Below are positions 17,215-25,325 of a stretch of DNA of 64,000 nucleotides, in pieces. The stretch covers positions 62,001 to 126,000 of the forward strand of contig JBFXAF010000008.1 of NCBI GenBank assembly GCA_050184585.1. The letters run 5' to 3'. The stretch is from JBFXAF01 sp050184585 (GTDB taxonomy: Bacteria; Pseudomonadota; Alphaproteobacteria; Rhizobiales; Rhizobiaceae). The translations under genes and the position numbers were made by a program. Positions within the stretch are counted from its first letter, which is position 1. Each line of letters starts with the position of its first letter. The notes under the pieces were generated by a model. That model saw nothing but the letters and a program-made list of their open reading frames with translations. It was not told the origin of the DNA and ran no database searches.

Positions 17215-18243
17215 ATGAAGACCGTCTATTCCCCCCGCCACGCCGGCCATGCCGGCAATGTCGAGTTCATCGGCCAGTCGATCGTGCCGGCTTTCGAGAA
17301 GCCGTCGCGGGCGGAGTTCATCAAGGCGCGCATCGAGGCGGTGAAGCTCGGTGCGATCGTGGCGCCCGCCGAACACGACATCGCGCTCGCCAGGCGCGTC
17401 CACCGCGCCGACTTCATCGATTTCCTGCCCACGGTCTGGACCCGGTGGGAGGCGGCGGGCAAATCCGGTTCCGCGATCCCCTTCACCTGGCCGACGCGCG
17501 GACTGCGCGGCGACGCGCCGCCGCAAGCCATCGAGGCGCTGCTCGGCTACTATTCCTTCGACGGCGGCGCGACCTTCGTCAAAGGCACTTGGGACGCCAT
17601 CAAGTCCTCCTTCGACGTGGCGCTTACCGCCGCCGCGCTGGTGAAGGCCGGCGAGCCCGCCTTCGCTCTCTGCCGGCCCCCGGGGCACCATGCCGGCTCG
17701 TCATTCATGGGCGGCTACTGCTTCATCAACAACGCCGCCGTCGCCGCGCAGTGGTTTCTCGACCAGGGGGCGGCCCGCGTCGCCATCCTCGACGTCGACT
17801 ACCACCACGGAAACGGCACGCAGGAGATCTTCTATTCCCGCCCCGACGTTCTGGTGGTGAACCTGCACGGCGACCCGATGGTCGAATACCCCTTCTTCCT
17901 CGGCCATGCCGACGAGACCGGCCAAGGCGACGGCGAGGGCTTCAACGTCAACTTCCCGATGCCCTTCGGCACGGCGTGGGCGCAGTGGAGCGTCGCGCTG
18001 GAGGCCGGCTGCCGGCGGGTCGCCGACTACGCACCAGACATTGTTATCGTCTCGCTCGGCGTCGACACGTTCGAGAAGGACCCGATCAGCAAGTTCAAGC
18101 TCAGGTCCGACGACTATCCCAGGATCGGCGCGCGCATCGCGAAACTCGGCCTGCCGACGCTGTTCATCATGGAGGGCGGCTACGCGGTCGACGAGATCGG
18201 CGTCAACGCGGTCGGTGTGCTCACCGGTTTCGAGGACCGCTGA
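17215..18243 (+). CDS. acetylpolyamine amidohydrolase, histone-deacetylase family
   Basis: Zinc-dependent deacetylase fold of 342 aa. The active-site pieces are CRPPGHHAG (paired histidines), ILDVDYHHGNGTQEIFY (zinc aspartate and histidine), SLGVDTFEKDP (second zinc aspartate) and MEGGYAVDEIG. The N-terminus MKTVYSPRHAGH is typical of the bacterial acetylpolyamine branch. It deacetylates N-acetylputrescine or N-acetylspermidine in characterised relatives. The next gene, an N-carbamoylputrescine amidase, starts two bases after its stop, and a polyamine-type importer is nearby, which supports a role in polyamine breakdown. Confidence 0.87.
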   Translation: MKTVYSPRHAGHAGNVEFIGQSIVPAFEKPSRAEFIKARIEAVKLGAIVAPAEHDIALARRVHRADFIDFLPTVWTRWEAAGKSGSAIPFTWPTRGLRGDAPPQAIEALLGYYSFDGGATFVKGTWDAIKSSFDVALTAAALVKAGEPAFALCRPPGHHAGSSFMGGYCFINNAAVAAQWFLDQGAARVAILDVDYHHGNGTQEIFYSRPDVLVVNLHGDPMVEYPFFLGHADETGQGDGEGFNVNFPMPFGTAWAQWSVALEAGCRRVADYAPDIVIVSLGVDTFEKDPISKFKLRSDDYPRIGARIAKLGLPTLFIMEGGYAVDEIGVNAVGVLTGFEDR

Positions 18244-18245
18244 CC

Positions 18246-19118
18246 GTGGCGGAGACGACAACGATCGGCGTCGTCCAGTTCGCCTGCTCGGACGACGCAG
18301 CGGAGAACCTCGCGACGGCGCAACGTCTGGTTCGTGAAGCCGCCGGCCATGGCGCCAACGTCGTCGTCGTGCAGGAGCTCTTCGAGGGCCACTATTTCTG
18401 CCAGGAGGAGCATCCGCGCCACTTCGCCCGCGCCCGCCCGCTCGATCGCCATCCCACCCTTCAGGCCATGCAGGCGCTCGCCGCCGAACTCGGCGTCGTG
18501 GTGCCCGTCTCGCTGTTCGAGCGCCGCAACCAGGCCTATTTCAACAGCGTGGTGATGGTGGACGATCATGGCGCGGCGCTCGGCGTCTACCGCAAGTCGC
18601 ACATCCCTAACGGGCCGGGCTATTCGGAGAAGTTCTACTTCAATCCCGGCGACACGGGTTTTCGCGTCTGGCCGACCCGCTTCGGGACTATCGGCGTCGG
18701 CATCTGCTGGGACCAGTGGTTCCCCGAAGCCGCGCGCTCGATGGCGCTGATGGGTGCGGAATTCCTGCTCTACCCGACCGCGATCGGCTCAGAGCCAGGA
18801 CGGCCCGACTTCGATTCCATGGAGCATTGGCGCGTCACCATGCGCGGCCATGCGGGGGCCAACCTGATGCCCGTCGCCGCCGCCAACCGCATCGGCGTCG
18901 AGGAGGTCGGCGGCAAGGTCCAGACCTGGTACGGCTCGTCCTTCATCGCCGGGCCGTCGGGCGAACTCGTCGCGCATGCCGGACGCGACGGCGAGGCGGT
19001 GCTCACCGCCAGCTTCGACCGCGCGGCGATGCGCGAGACCCGCGCCGCCTGGGGGCTGTTCCGCGACCGGCGGCCCGACCTCTACGGCGCGCTGACGACG
19101 CTGGACGGCGGGCGCTAG
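18246..19118 (+). CDS. aguB: N-carbamoylputrescine amidase
   Basis: Nitrilase-superfamily enzyme of 290 aa that converts N-carbamoylputrescine to putrescine, ammonia and carbon dioxide. The Glu-Lys-Cys triad is in VQELFEGHYF, VYRKSHIP and GICWDQWFPEAAR. The stretch YPTAIGSEP is characteristic of the AguB branch. It starts at GTG 18246, two bases after the preceding stop, so the two genes are coupled. No agmatine deiminase is in the window, so the substrate must come from elsewhere or from outside the cell. Confidence 0.88.
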   Translation: MAETTTIGVVQFACSDDAAENLATAQRLVREAAGHGANVVVVQELFEGHYFCQEEHPRHFARARPLDRHPTLQAMQALAAELGVVVPVSLFERRNQAYFNSVVMVDDHGAALGVYRKSHIPNGPGYSEKFYFNPGDTGFRVWPTRFGTIGVGICWDQWFPEAARSMALMGAEFLLYPTAIGSEPGRPDFDSMEHWRVTMRGHAGANLMPVAAANRIGVEEVGGKVQTWYGSSFIAGPSGELVAHAGRDGEAVLTASFDRAAMRETRAAWGLFRDRRPDLYGALTTLDGGR

Positions 19119-19130
19119 GCCCACTGACTT

Positions 19131-19193
19131 TCGTCATCCTCTGGCGGAGCAGGCCGAAGGCCGTCGCGCAGACCAAAGGATCCATGCCTGAAC
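19131..19193 (+). repeat. RPE-like intergenic repeat, copy 6
   Basis: Runs from TTCGTCATCCTCTGGCGGAG to GGATCCATGCCTGAAC in the gap between the convergent aguB and FAD oxidoreductase genes. It differs from copy 1 at a handful of sites (CAGACCAAAGG for the usual GAGACCCGGGG). Confidence 0.7.
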
Positions 19194-19228
19194 CGGGGAT
19201 ACCGCACCAGCGGTCCAGGCAAACCTGT

Positions 19229-20461
19229 TTACGCCGCCTTGGGCAGCAACGCCTTCAGGTCCGCGCCCAGATCTCCCGCCATCTCCGGTGGCACGAAAAT
19301 CCCCTGCGCCAGCAGCCGGCGCGCCAGCATGTGGTCGCCGGCGGCGTTCAGGCTCTCCACCGCGATCAGCCTTTCGCCGCGATAGAGGTACAGCGAGAAC
19401 TTTTCCGACCCGGCCTCGCCGCGCGAGACGACGCGATCATGCCCCGTCGCCAGCCCGGCGATCTGCAGCCGCGCGGAACCCTGGTTCGACCAGAACCAAG
19501 GGAAACCCGCATAGGGCGCCGGCTCGCCGGTCAGCCGCGCCGCGACCGCCTTGCCCTGGTCGACCGCGTTCTGCACCGATTCCAGGCGGGTCATCGCGCC
19601 GGTATACGCATTGGGAAACAGCGCCGCGTCGCCGATCGCGGAGATCGCCGGATCGGAAGTGACCAGCAACGCGTCGACCACGACGCCATTGTCCACGGTC
19701 AGGCCGGCAGCCTCGGCCAGATCCGTCTCCGGCACGATGCCGGCGGCGACGAGGACGGCGTCGGTGGCGATCGTCTGTCGGTTGGCGAGCATCAGTTCGG
19801 GACCGGCCTCGCTTTGGTGCAGGGCGTCGGCGAACACGTCGAGATGCAGCCGCGTGCCCATGGCTTCGTGCATGGTTCGGAAGTGCGCCGACATCGGCTC
19901 CGACAGCACCCGCGCCATCAGGCGCGGCATCGCCTCGACCACGTCCACCGCGACGCCGCGCGCCCTCAGCAGCGCCGCCACCTCCAGCCCGATGAAGCCG
20001 CCGCCGATGACAGCCACATGCTTCAGAGCCGGCAGGCGCAGGTCGAGCGCTCGCGCATCGGCGAGCGAGCGCAGCTCCAGCGCCTCCCCGCGCACCAGCC
20101 CGGCGACGGGCGGCATTCGGTTCCTCGCTCCGGTCGCCAGCACGAGATGGTCGTAGGCAAGCGAGGTTCCGTCATCGAGCCTCACCCGCGCATCGGCGCG
20201 ATCGATCGCCTCGACCCGGCGGCCCGTGACGAGGCCGACCTCGGCGGTCGAATAGAAGGCCTCGCCCCTGAGCGGCAGGCCGCTATCGTCCTGGCTCTTC
20301 AGAAACTCCTTGGACAGCGGTGGACGCTGATAGGGAAGGCCCGGCTCGGCCGAAACGAGCGTGATCCGCCCGGGAAACCCGCGATGGCGCAATGCGGCGG
20401 CGGTCTCCACGCCGGCATGTCCGGCTCCGACGATGACGATGTCGTGCAAATCCCGATCCAT
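19229..20461 (-). CDS. FAD-dependent NAD(P)H oxidoreductase, ferredoxin/rubredoxin-reductase type
   Basis: A 410-aa flavoprotein. The FAD Rossmann motif is IVIVGAGHAGVETAAALR near the N-terminus, the NAD(P) Rossmann motif is VAVIGGGFIGLEVAALLRARG, and the FAD-contacting aspartate segment is SAIGDAALFPN. The family passes electrons from NAD(P)H to a small ferredoxin or rubredoxin that feeds an oxygenase. I start at ATG 20461 (MDRDLHD) because the conserved fold begins seven residues later; the longer frame is basic and unlike the family. No partner ferredoxin or oxygenase is adjacent. Confidence 0.87.
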   Translation of the reverse strand: MDRDLHDIVIVGAGHAGVETAAALRHRGFPGRITLVSAEPGLPYQRPPLSKEFLKSQDDSGLPLRGEAFYSTAEVGLVTGRRVEAIDRADARVRLDDGTSLAYDHLVLATGARNRMPPVAGLVRGEALELRSLADARALDLRLPALKHVAVIGGGFIGLEVAALLRARGVAVDVVEAMPRLMARVLSEPMSAHFRTMHEAMGTRLHLDVFADALHQSEAGPELMLANRQTIATDAVLVAAGIVPETDLAEAAGLTVDNGVVVDALLVTSDPAISAIGDAALFPNAYTGAMTRLESVQNAVDQGKAVAARLTGEPAPYAGFPWFWSNQGSARLQIAGLATGHDRVVSRGEAGSEKFSLYLYRGERLIAVESLNAAGDHMLARRLLAQGIFVPPEMAGDLGADLKALLPKAA

Positions 20462-20541
20462 TCCGTTCCGCGCCCGGCCGACCTTGGCCAGCAACGCGCG
20501 GCAACGTTTGCCGCATCGCGCCACGCCCTGTCGAGATCAGG

Positions 20542-21156
20542 TCAGTCGGGCGAGGCGGCGCTTCGCTTCGGGGGGCGGCCCCGCGCCTTCGGCGGCACGA
20601 TCGCCGCGACATCCGCCGCCGGCTCCTCGTCGTCGTCGAAGGAAAACCGCGCGTAACCCAGCTTGGTCTCGAGTTCGGCGAGCAGGCCCTGGAGCAGTCT
20701 TATCTTCTCGACGCCCATCGTCTTCTTGATCTCGGCATAGATGCGTTCCGCGTCGGGCAGTGCGCATTCGACGAGCCGGTGGCCCCGCGGGGTCAGGCGC
20801 ACATGCAGACGGCGCATGTCGACGGGATCCGCCAGCTTCTCCATGTAGCCACGCTGCTCGAGTTCGCGCACGATGCGCGACAGCGACGGCATCAGGAGCG
20901 CGGCCACCCGCGCCAGGTCGGACATCTCGATGTCCGCGAAGTCGGCGACCGTCCGCATGACGCGGAACTGCGGCTCGGTCAGGCCATACCGCCTGAGCAT
21001 GTTGCGGAACGGCAGCATCACGGCCTCGCGCGCCCTCACAAGCGCGAGCGGCAGCACGTTGACGATGCTCTTCCTTCCCCTCCGCGCCGCAAGGGTCGGC
21101 TCGGCAAGCTTGTCCATGCGCTCGTCCCGTATGTTGTTGTTCAGGACGTTCTCCAT
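20542..21156 (-). CDS. MarR-family transcriptional regulator with an AT-hook-like tail
   Basis: A 204-aa winged-helix protein. The core YGLTEPQFRVMRTVADFADIE, the recognition region ALLMPSLSRIVRELEQRGY and the wing DMRRLHVRLTPRGHRLV fit the MarR/HpaR group. It is longer than the usual 140-160 aa: there is an N-terminal extension of about 40 residues and an acidic C-terminal tail that ends in a GRPP-type AT-hook motif (ARGRPPKRS). It lies between the sit-type operon and the FAD oxidoreductase on the same strand. Target genes are unknown. Confidence 0.82.
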   Translation of the reverse strand: MENVLNNNIRDERMDKLAEPTLAARRGRKSIVNVLPLALVRAREAVMLPFRNMLRRYGLTEPQFRVMRTVADFADIEMSDLARVAALLMPSLSRIVRELEQRGYMEKLADPVDMRRLHVRLTPRGHRLVECALPDAERIYAEIKKTMGVEKIRLLQGLLAELETKLGYARFSFDDDEEPAADVAAIVPPKARGRPPKRSAASPD

Positions 21157-21213
21157 CCCCTCCCGGAATGTGCGGGCAGCTTGTCACGCAAACGTGAACG
21201 TTTCAACCGCCCC

Positions 21214-22074
21214 TCACGGCATGAGACGCCGCCCGGTTGGCGGCGCCGTCTCGGGCGTCCGTGCCGCCTTGATGCGCGTCACCGTGAAGGCGACCACGAA
21301 ACCGGCGCTCATGACGAGAACGATGGTCGGCGCCGGCGCGCTGTCGAGGAAGAAGCTGAGATACACGCCCGCGAGCGAGGCGAAGAGGGCGACGGCGACC
21401 GAGACTGCCAGCATGGCGCCGAAACGCCGGGTGAGAAGGAAGGCTATCGCGCCCGGCGAGATGAGCATGGCGATGGCGAGAATGATCCCGACCGCCTTCA
21501 GTGCTCCGACGATCGTCAGCGAAAGTATCACGAGCAGGCCGTAGTGCAGCAGGCGCACCGGCAGGCCGATGGCGCGGGCGTGCTGCGGGTCGAACGCGTT
21601 GAGCAAGAGGTCGCGCCGGAACAGGAGCAGCGCTCCCGAGACCAGCAGCGCGATCGTGCCGCTCTCGGCGACGTCGGACCAGACCACGCCGAGCATGTCG
21701 CCGAACAGGATGTGGTCGAGATGCACGTCCGTGGTGATCGCGGTGTACAGCACCAGGCCGAGACCGAACATGCCTGAGAACACGACGCCCATCACGGTGT
21801 CTTCCTTGATCCGGCTGTTCTCCTTCAGCCAGCCCGTCGCCAGCGCGCAGACCATGCCCGCGGCAAACGCGCCGATCGCGAAGGGAAGCCCGGCGACATA
21901 GGCCAGCACCACGCCCGGCAGCACCGCGTGGCTGACCGCGTCGCCCATCAGCGACCAACCCTTCAGCACGAGGAAACAGGAGAGCAGCGCCATCGGCACG
22001 GCCACAAGCGCCGATATGGCGAAAGCCGTCTGCATGAAGGGAAACTGGAAGGGGAGGAGGAGCGCGTCCATCAT
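21214..22074 (-). CDS. sitD: metal ABC transporter permease, second of two (SitD/MntD type)
   Basis: An ABC-3 family membrane permease of 286 aa with about eight hydrophobic segments, including LVLKGWSLMGDAVSHAVLPGVVLAYVAG in pieces and the coupling region ARAIGLPVRLLHYGLL. It belongs to the four-gene importer reading minus strand from 25153. A palindromic repeat (22104-22269) separates it from sitC. Two different permease genes in one operon is typical of manganese/iron SitABCD systems rather than ZnuABC. Confidence 0.87.
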   Translation of the reverse strand: MMDALLLPFQFPFMQTAFAISALVAVPMALLSCFLVLKGWSLMGDAVSHAVLPGVVLAYVAGLPFAIGAFAAGMVCALATGWLKENSRIKEDTVMGVVFSGMFGLGLVLYTAITTDVHLDHILFGDMLGVVWSDVAESGTIALLVSGALLLFRRDLLLNAFDPQHARAIGLPVRLLHYGLLVILSLTIVGALKAVGIILAIAMLISPGAIAFLLTRRFGAMLAVSVAVALFASLAGVYLSFFLDSAPAPTIVLVMSAGFVVAFTVTRIKAARTPETAPPTGRRLMP

Positions 22075-22103
22075 GCGGACGCCTCGGGCTCGCGCATCGG
22101 ACC

Positions 22104-22269
22104 GCCCCCTCCACCGCCTTCGGCGGTCCCCCTCCCCCGCTTCGCAGGGGAGGAACCAGCGCAGCGGCCGGCCGCGACCTTGATCCTCCCCCGTTCACGG
22201 GGGGTCCGAAGGACGGGCGAGACAAGCGGCTCGCCCATAAGGACCACGCGAAGCGTGGTGGAGGGGGCA
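22104..22269. repeat. palindromic intergenic repeat (C/G-run family), copy 2, between sitC and sitD
   Basis: Positions 22104-22154 match 33038-33088 base for base over 51 positions. The element ends with CGTGGTGGAGGGGGC, the reverse of its start. It lies inside the metal-importer operon, so the transcript between the two permease genes must carry the hairpins. Confidence 0.78.
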
Positions 22270-22300
22270 TTGCTGCCGCGCAGACCATCGCAGCGCATCA

Positions 22301-23158
22301 TCACGCCCCCTCCTCCAGCGCCTGCCTCGCCCGCCGCCGCGCCGCGAGCAGCCCGTGCTTCGGTGCGAGGAAGAAGGCGACGAGGAAGATCGCCGTCTGC
22401 AACACCACGATCACGCCGCCTGTCGCGCCGTCGAGGAAATAGCTCGCATAGGCGCCCACGAAGCTCGTCGCCGCGCCGATGGCGACGCTGATGAGGATCA
22501 GCCGTGGAAACCGGTCGGTGAGCAGATAGGCCGTCGCTCCGGGGGTGACCACGAGCGCGATGACCAGGAACGCGCCCACGGTCTGCAACGCCGCCACCGT
22601 ACAGGCGGAGAGCAGTGTGAAGAACAGGAGCTTCAGGCGGTCCGGATTCAGGCCGATCGAGCGCGCGTGGCTCTCGTCGAAGAACACCGCCATCAGGTCC
22701 TTCCACTTGGCGAGCAGGATGGCCAGGGACACGCCGCCGATGATGACGAGTTGCAGCGTGTCCTCCGGCGTGATGGCGAGGATGTTGCCGAGTACGATGG
22801 TCTGCACATTCACCGATGTCGGCGACAGCGACACCATGAAGAGCCCGAGCCCGAAGAAGGAGGTGAAGATCAGGCCGATGATGGCGTCCTCGCGCAGCTT
22901 GGTTCGCTGGTTGAGGAAGAGCATGGCCCCCGCCGCCAGTCCGCCCGAGAGGAACGCTCCGGCCGCGAAGGGCAGGCCCAGCATGTAGGCGCCGGCCACG
23001 CCGGGCACGATCGAGTGGGACAGCGCGTCGCCGATGAGCGACCAGCCCTTCAGCATCAGGTAGGCCGAGAGGAAGGCGCACACCGCGCCGACGAGCGCGG
23101 AGACCCACATGGCGTTGACCATGTAGGAATAGCCGAACGGTTCGAGCAGAAACGTCAT
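22301..23158 (-). CDS. sitC: metal ABC transporter permease, first of two (SitC/MntC type)
   Basis: An ABC-3 family permease of 285 aa with about eight membrane segments (YLMLKGWSLIGDALSHSIVP; coupling loop ARSIGLNPDRLKLLFF). I start at ATG 23158 (MTFLLEPFGYSYM), the conserved N-terminus; the frame is open further but runs into repeat sequence. Its C-terminus is a basic tail (KHGLLAARRRARQ). It is paralogous to sitD and the two probably form a heterodimer. Confidence 0.87.
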   Translation of the reverse strand: MTFLLEPFGYSYMVNAMWVSALVGAVCAFLSAYLMLKGWSLIGDALSHSIVPGVAGAYMLGLPFAAGAFLSGGLAAGAMLFLNQRTKLREDAIIGLIFTSFFGLGLFMVSLSPTSVNVQTIVLGNILAITPEDTLQLVIIGGVSLAILLAKWKDLMAVFFDESHARSIGLNPDRLKLLFFTLLSACTVAALQTVGAFLVIALVVTPGATAYLLTDRFPRLILISVAIGAATSFVGAYASYFLDGATGGVIVVLQTAIFLVAFFLAPKHGLLAARRRARQALEEGA

Positions 23159-23215
23159 GCGGCGCTCCGGACGTTGCCGGTTAGCGCATCGAGACTTTTG
23201 ATCTCGGCTCGGCAA

Positions 23216-23355
23216 ATACCCCCACCCCATACCCCTCCCCTCAAGGGGGAGGGGGACATCGATGCTTGTGTCTTCTCATCCAACCATTGTGCAGGAAGGG
23301 CGCAGACGAGGCCGACCCCCCTCCCCCTTGAGGGGAGGGGTAAGGTGTGGGGGTA
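23216..23355. repeat. inverted repeat between sitB and sitC
   Basis: Arms 23216-23255 and 23316-23355 are nearly perfect reverse complements, built from CCCCTCCCCTCAAGGGGGAG-type palindromes and flanked by ATACCCCC and GGGGGTAT. The spacer is about 60 bases, the same plan as the 49-bp repeat at 1178-1335. It interrupts the importer operon. Confidence 0.75.
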
Positions 23356-23396
23356 TGACCCAGCCCCCGTCGCTTCCACCCTGAAACGCCGCGCCC

Positions 23397-24275
23397 TCAC
23401 GGCTTGCCCTCCGGCGGACCGCCGTCCTCGCCATAGATCACGAACGGATGCTCGTCGTCGGTGAGCACCGTCACCTGCCGTGCATCCGCATCGTCGTGCA
23501 GATCGGCGCCACCGAGGATGAACTGCCTCAGCACGCCGCCGAAGGCGACTTCGAGATTGGCCTTGGTGAAGACCTCCGACACGGGCCCGGAGGCGAGCAC
23601 GGTGCGGTTGATCAGGACCGCACGGTCGCAGAAGCGGGGCACCGAACCCAGATTGTGGGTCGACACGAGGATCACGCAGCCCTCGTCCCGCAGTTCGCCG
23701 AGCAGCGCGATGATCGCCTCCTCGGTGGTCACGTCGACGCCGGTGAACGGTTCGTCGAGCAGGATCAGCCTGCCCTCCTGCGCCAGCGCGCGGGCAAGAA
23801 AGACGCGCTTCTTCTGGCCGCCGGACAATTCGCCGATCTGGCGCTTGCGGTAGTCGGACATGCCCACGCGAGCGAGCGCCTCGTCCACCTTGCGCCGGTC
23901 CTCGGCGCGCGCCATGCGCAGGAAGTTCATGTGGCCGTAGCGGCCCATCATGACGACGTCTTCGACTAGAACCGGAAAGTTCCAGTCGACCTCCTCGGCC
24001 TGCGGCACATAGGCGACGAGGTTCTTCGCCAACGCCTCGGTCGCCGGTTCGCCGAAGATCGAGACACGCCCGGCGGCCGGAGGCACGAATCCCATGATGG
24101 CCTTGAAGAGGGTCGACTTGCCGCTGCCGTTGATGCCGACGAGTGCGGTGATTGTGCCGCGCGGAAGCGCGAAGCTCGCATGCCGGACGGCCATGTGACC
24201 GTTGCGATAGGTGACCGTAAGGTCTTCGACGGCGAGACCTGGACCCGACCCGGCGAACTGGACGGGCGCGTTCAT
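23397..24275 (-). CDS. sitB: metal ABC transporter ATP-binding protein (SitB type)
   Basis: A 292-aa ATPase. Walker A is GINGSGKST, the signature is LSGGQKKRVFLARAL, Walker B is LILLDEPFTGVD and the switch histidine is in VSTHNLG. The VPQAEEVDWNFPVLVEDVVM stretch is typical of manganese/zinc importers. ATG 24275 overlaps the sitA stop at 24272 by four bases, so the two are coupled. The C-terminal 40 residues are acidic and outside the core fold. Confidence 0.9.
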   Translation of the reverse strand: MNAPVQFAGSGPGLAVEDLTVTYRNGHMAVRHASFALPRGTITALVGINGSGKSTLFKAIMGFVPPAAGRVSIFGEPATEALAKNLVAYVPQAEEVDWNFPVLVEDVVMMGRYGHMNFLRMARAEDRRKVDEALARVGMSDYRKRQIGELSGGQKKRVFLARALAQEGRLILLDEPFTGVDVTTEEAIIALLGELRDEGCVILVSTHNLGSVPRFCDRAVLINRTVLASGPVSEVFTKANLEVAFGGVLRQFILGGADLHDDADARQVTVLTDDEHPFVIYGEDGGPPEGKP

Positions 24276-25153
24276 CCCGCCAGTCCCGCGGCGATCGTCT
24301 CGGTGGTGACCCGCATCAGGTCGAGATAGGTGGGCACGGGTCCGTCCGCCTCGCTGAGCGAATCCACGTAGAGCACGCCGCCATAGTGGATGCCGGTCTC
24401 GCGGGCGATCTGCATGGCCGGATCGGGCGAGACGGTGCTCTCGCTGAAGACCACGGTGATGCCATGCTCGCGCACCGCGTCGATCACCTTGCGGACCTGC
24501 TGGGGCGTGCCCTGCTGGTCGGCGTTGATCGGCCAGATGAACAGTTCCTTCAGCCCGAAGTCGCGGGCGAGATAGGAGAAGGCGCCCTCGCTCGTGACCA
24601 GCCAGCGCTCGGCCTCGGGTATGGCGTCGATGCGCGCCTTGATCGGTCCGACCGTCGCCCGGATCTTCTCGACATAGGCGGCGGCATTGGCCTCGTAGGT
24701 CGCGGCGTTGGCCGGATCGCGCTCGGACATGGCGCGGCGGATGTTCTCGACATAGATTACCGCCGCCTCGGGCGACATCCAGGCATGCGGGTTCGGCTTG
24801 CCGGCATAGGGTCCCTCGGCGATGCCCATCGGCTCGACGCCATCGGAGACCACGACGCTCGGCACGTCGCGGAGATTGCGGAAGAAGCGCTCGAACCAGA
24901 GTTCCAGGTTCAGCCCGTTCCACAGGATCAGGTCGGCGTCCTGGGCTCGCAGCAGGTCCCCCGGGGTCGGCTGGTAGTTGTGGATCTCCGCGCCCGGTTT
25001 GGTGACCGACTCCACGTCGGCCGCGTCGCCGGCGACGTTGCGCGCCATGTCGGCGATGATGGTGAAGGTGGTGACGACCTTGAGCCTGTCCTGGGCGGCG
25101 GCAGGCGCGGCCAGCGCAAAAAGGACGGTCGCGATCACGATGAGGCTGCGCAT
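24272..25153 (-). CDS. sitA: metal ABC transporter substrate-binding protein (SitA type)
   Basis: A cluster A-I (ZnuA/PsaA-type) periplasmic metal receptor of 293 aa. A signal peptide with cleavage after PAAA-Q is followed by LKVVTTFTIIADMARNVAGD. Candidate metal ligands are the histidine in GAEIHNYQPTPGD, the histidine in NPHAWMSPEAAV, the glutamate in VVFSESTVSPD and the aspartate in VLYVDSLSEAD. There is no histidine-rich loop, which favours manganese or iron over zinc. I start at ATG 25153; a longer frame is open but would hide the signal peptide. Confidence 0.88.
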   Translation of the reverse strand: MRSLIVIATVLFALAAPAAAQDRLKVVTTFTIIADMARNVAGDAADVESVTKPGAEIHNYQPTPGDLLRAQDADLILWNGLNLELWFERFFRNLRDVPSVVVSDGVEPMGIAEGPYAGKPNPHAWMSPEAAVIYVENIRRAMSERDPANAATYEANAAAYVEKIRATVGPIKARIDAIPEAERWLVTSEGAFSYLARDFGLKELFIWPINADQQGTPQQVRKVIDAVREHGITVVFSESTVSPDPAMQIARETGIHYGGVLYVDSLSEADGPVPTYLDLMRVTTETIAAGLAG

Positions 25154-25219
25154 GAAGGACTCCGGACACGGGCGGGACGCCGCCATGTCGACACTAGCCG
25201 CCCGACGGGCACATGTCAA

Positions 25220-25243
25220 TGCAATTGCAACTCGTTTGCAACT
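25220..25243. promoter_or_regulatory. putative Fur/Mur-family operator upstream of sitA
   Basis: Contains the perfect 10-bp palindrome TGCAATTGCA (25220-25229) and two direct copies of TTGCAACT at 25225-25232 and 25236-25243, spaced 11 bases, about one helical turn. TGCAA half-sites of this kind resemble the Mur-responsive sites of rhizobial sitABCD promoters. The regulator gene is divergent and adjacent. Binding is inferred. Confidence 0.6.
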
Positions 25244-25290
25244 GGCTATCGGGCCGCCGGTCGCCGACTTGTCCCTTGGCCAATTGTCTT

Positions 25291-25309
25291 TTGCAACTGA
25301 GTAGCAACT
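25291..25309. promoter_or_regulatory. second putative Fur/Mur operator, close to the regulator gene
   Basis: TTGCAACT at 25291-25298 and GCAACT at 25304-25309, again 11 bases apart, 17 bases before the regulator's ATG. It matches the pair near sitA, so the regulator may control both itself and the importer. Confidence 0.55.
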
Positions 25310-25325
25310 GGCGCATAGTCCGCGG

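Noticed and set aside
17070..18245. Longer frame for the carbamoylputrescine amidase
   Set aside because: It overlaps the acetylpolyamine amidohydrolase out of frame and is unlike the nitrilase family; GTG 18246 fits the domain.
21214..25153. Importer read as ZnuABC (zinc)
   Set aside because: There is no histidine-rich loop in the binding protein, there are two permeases, and the divergent regulator lacks CxxC pairs. These favour SitABCD-type manganese or iron transport. Not excluded.
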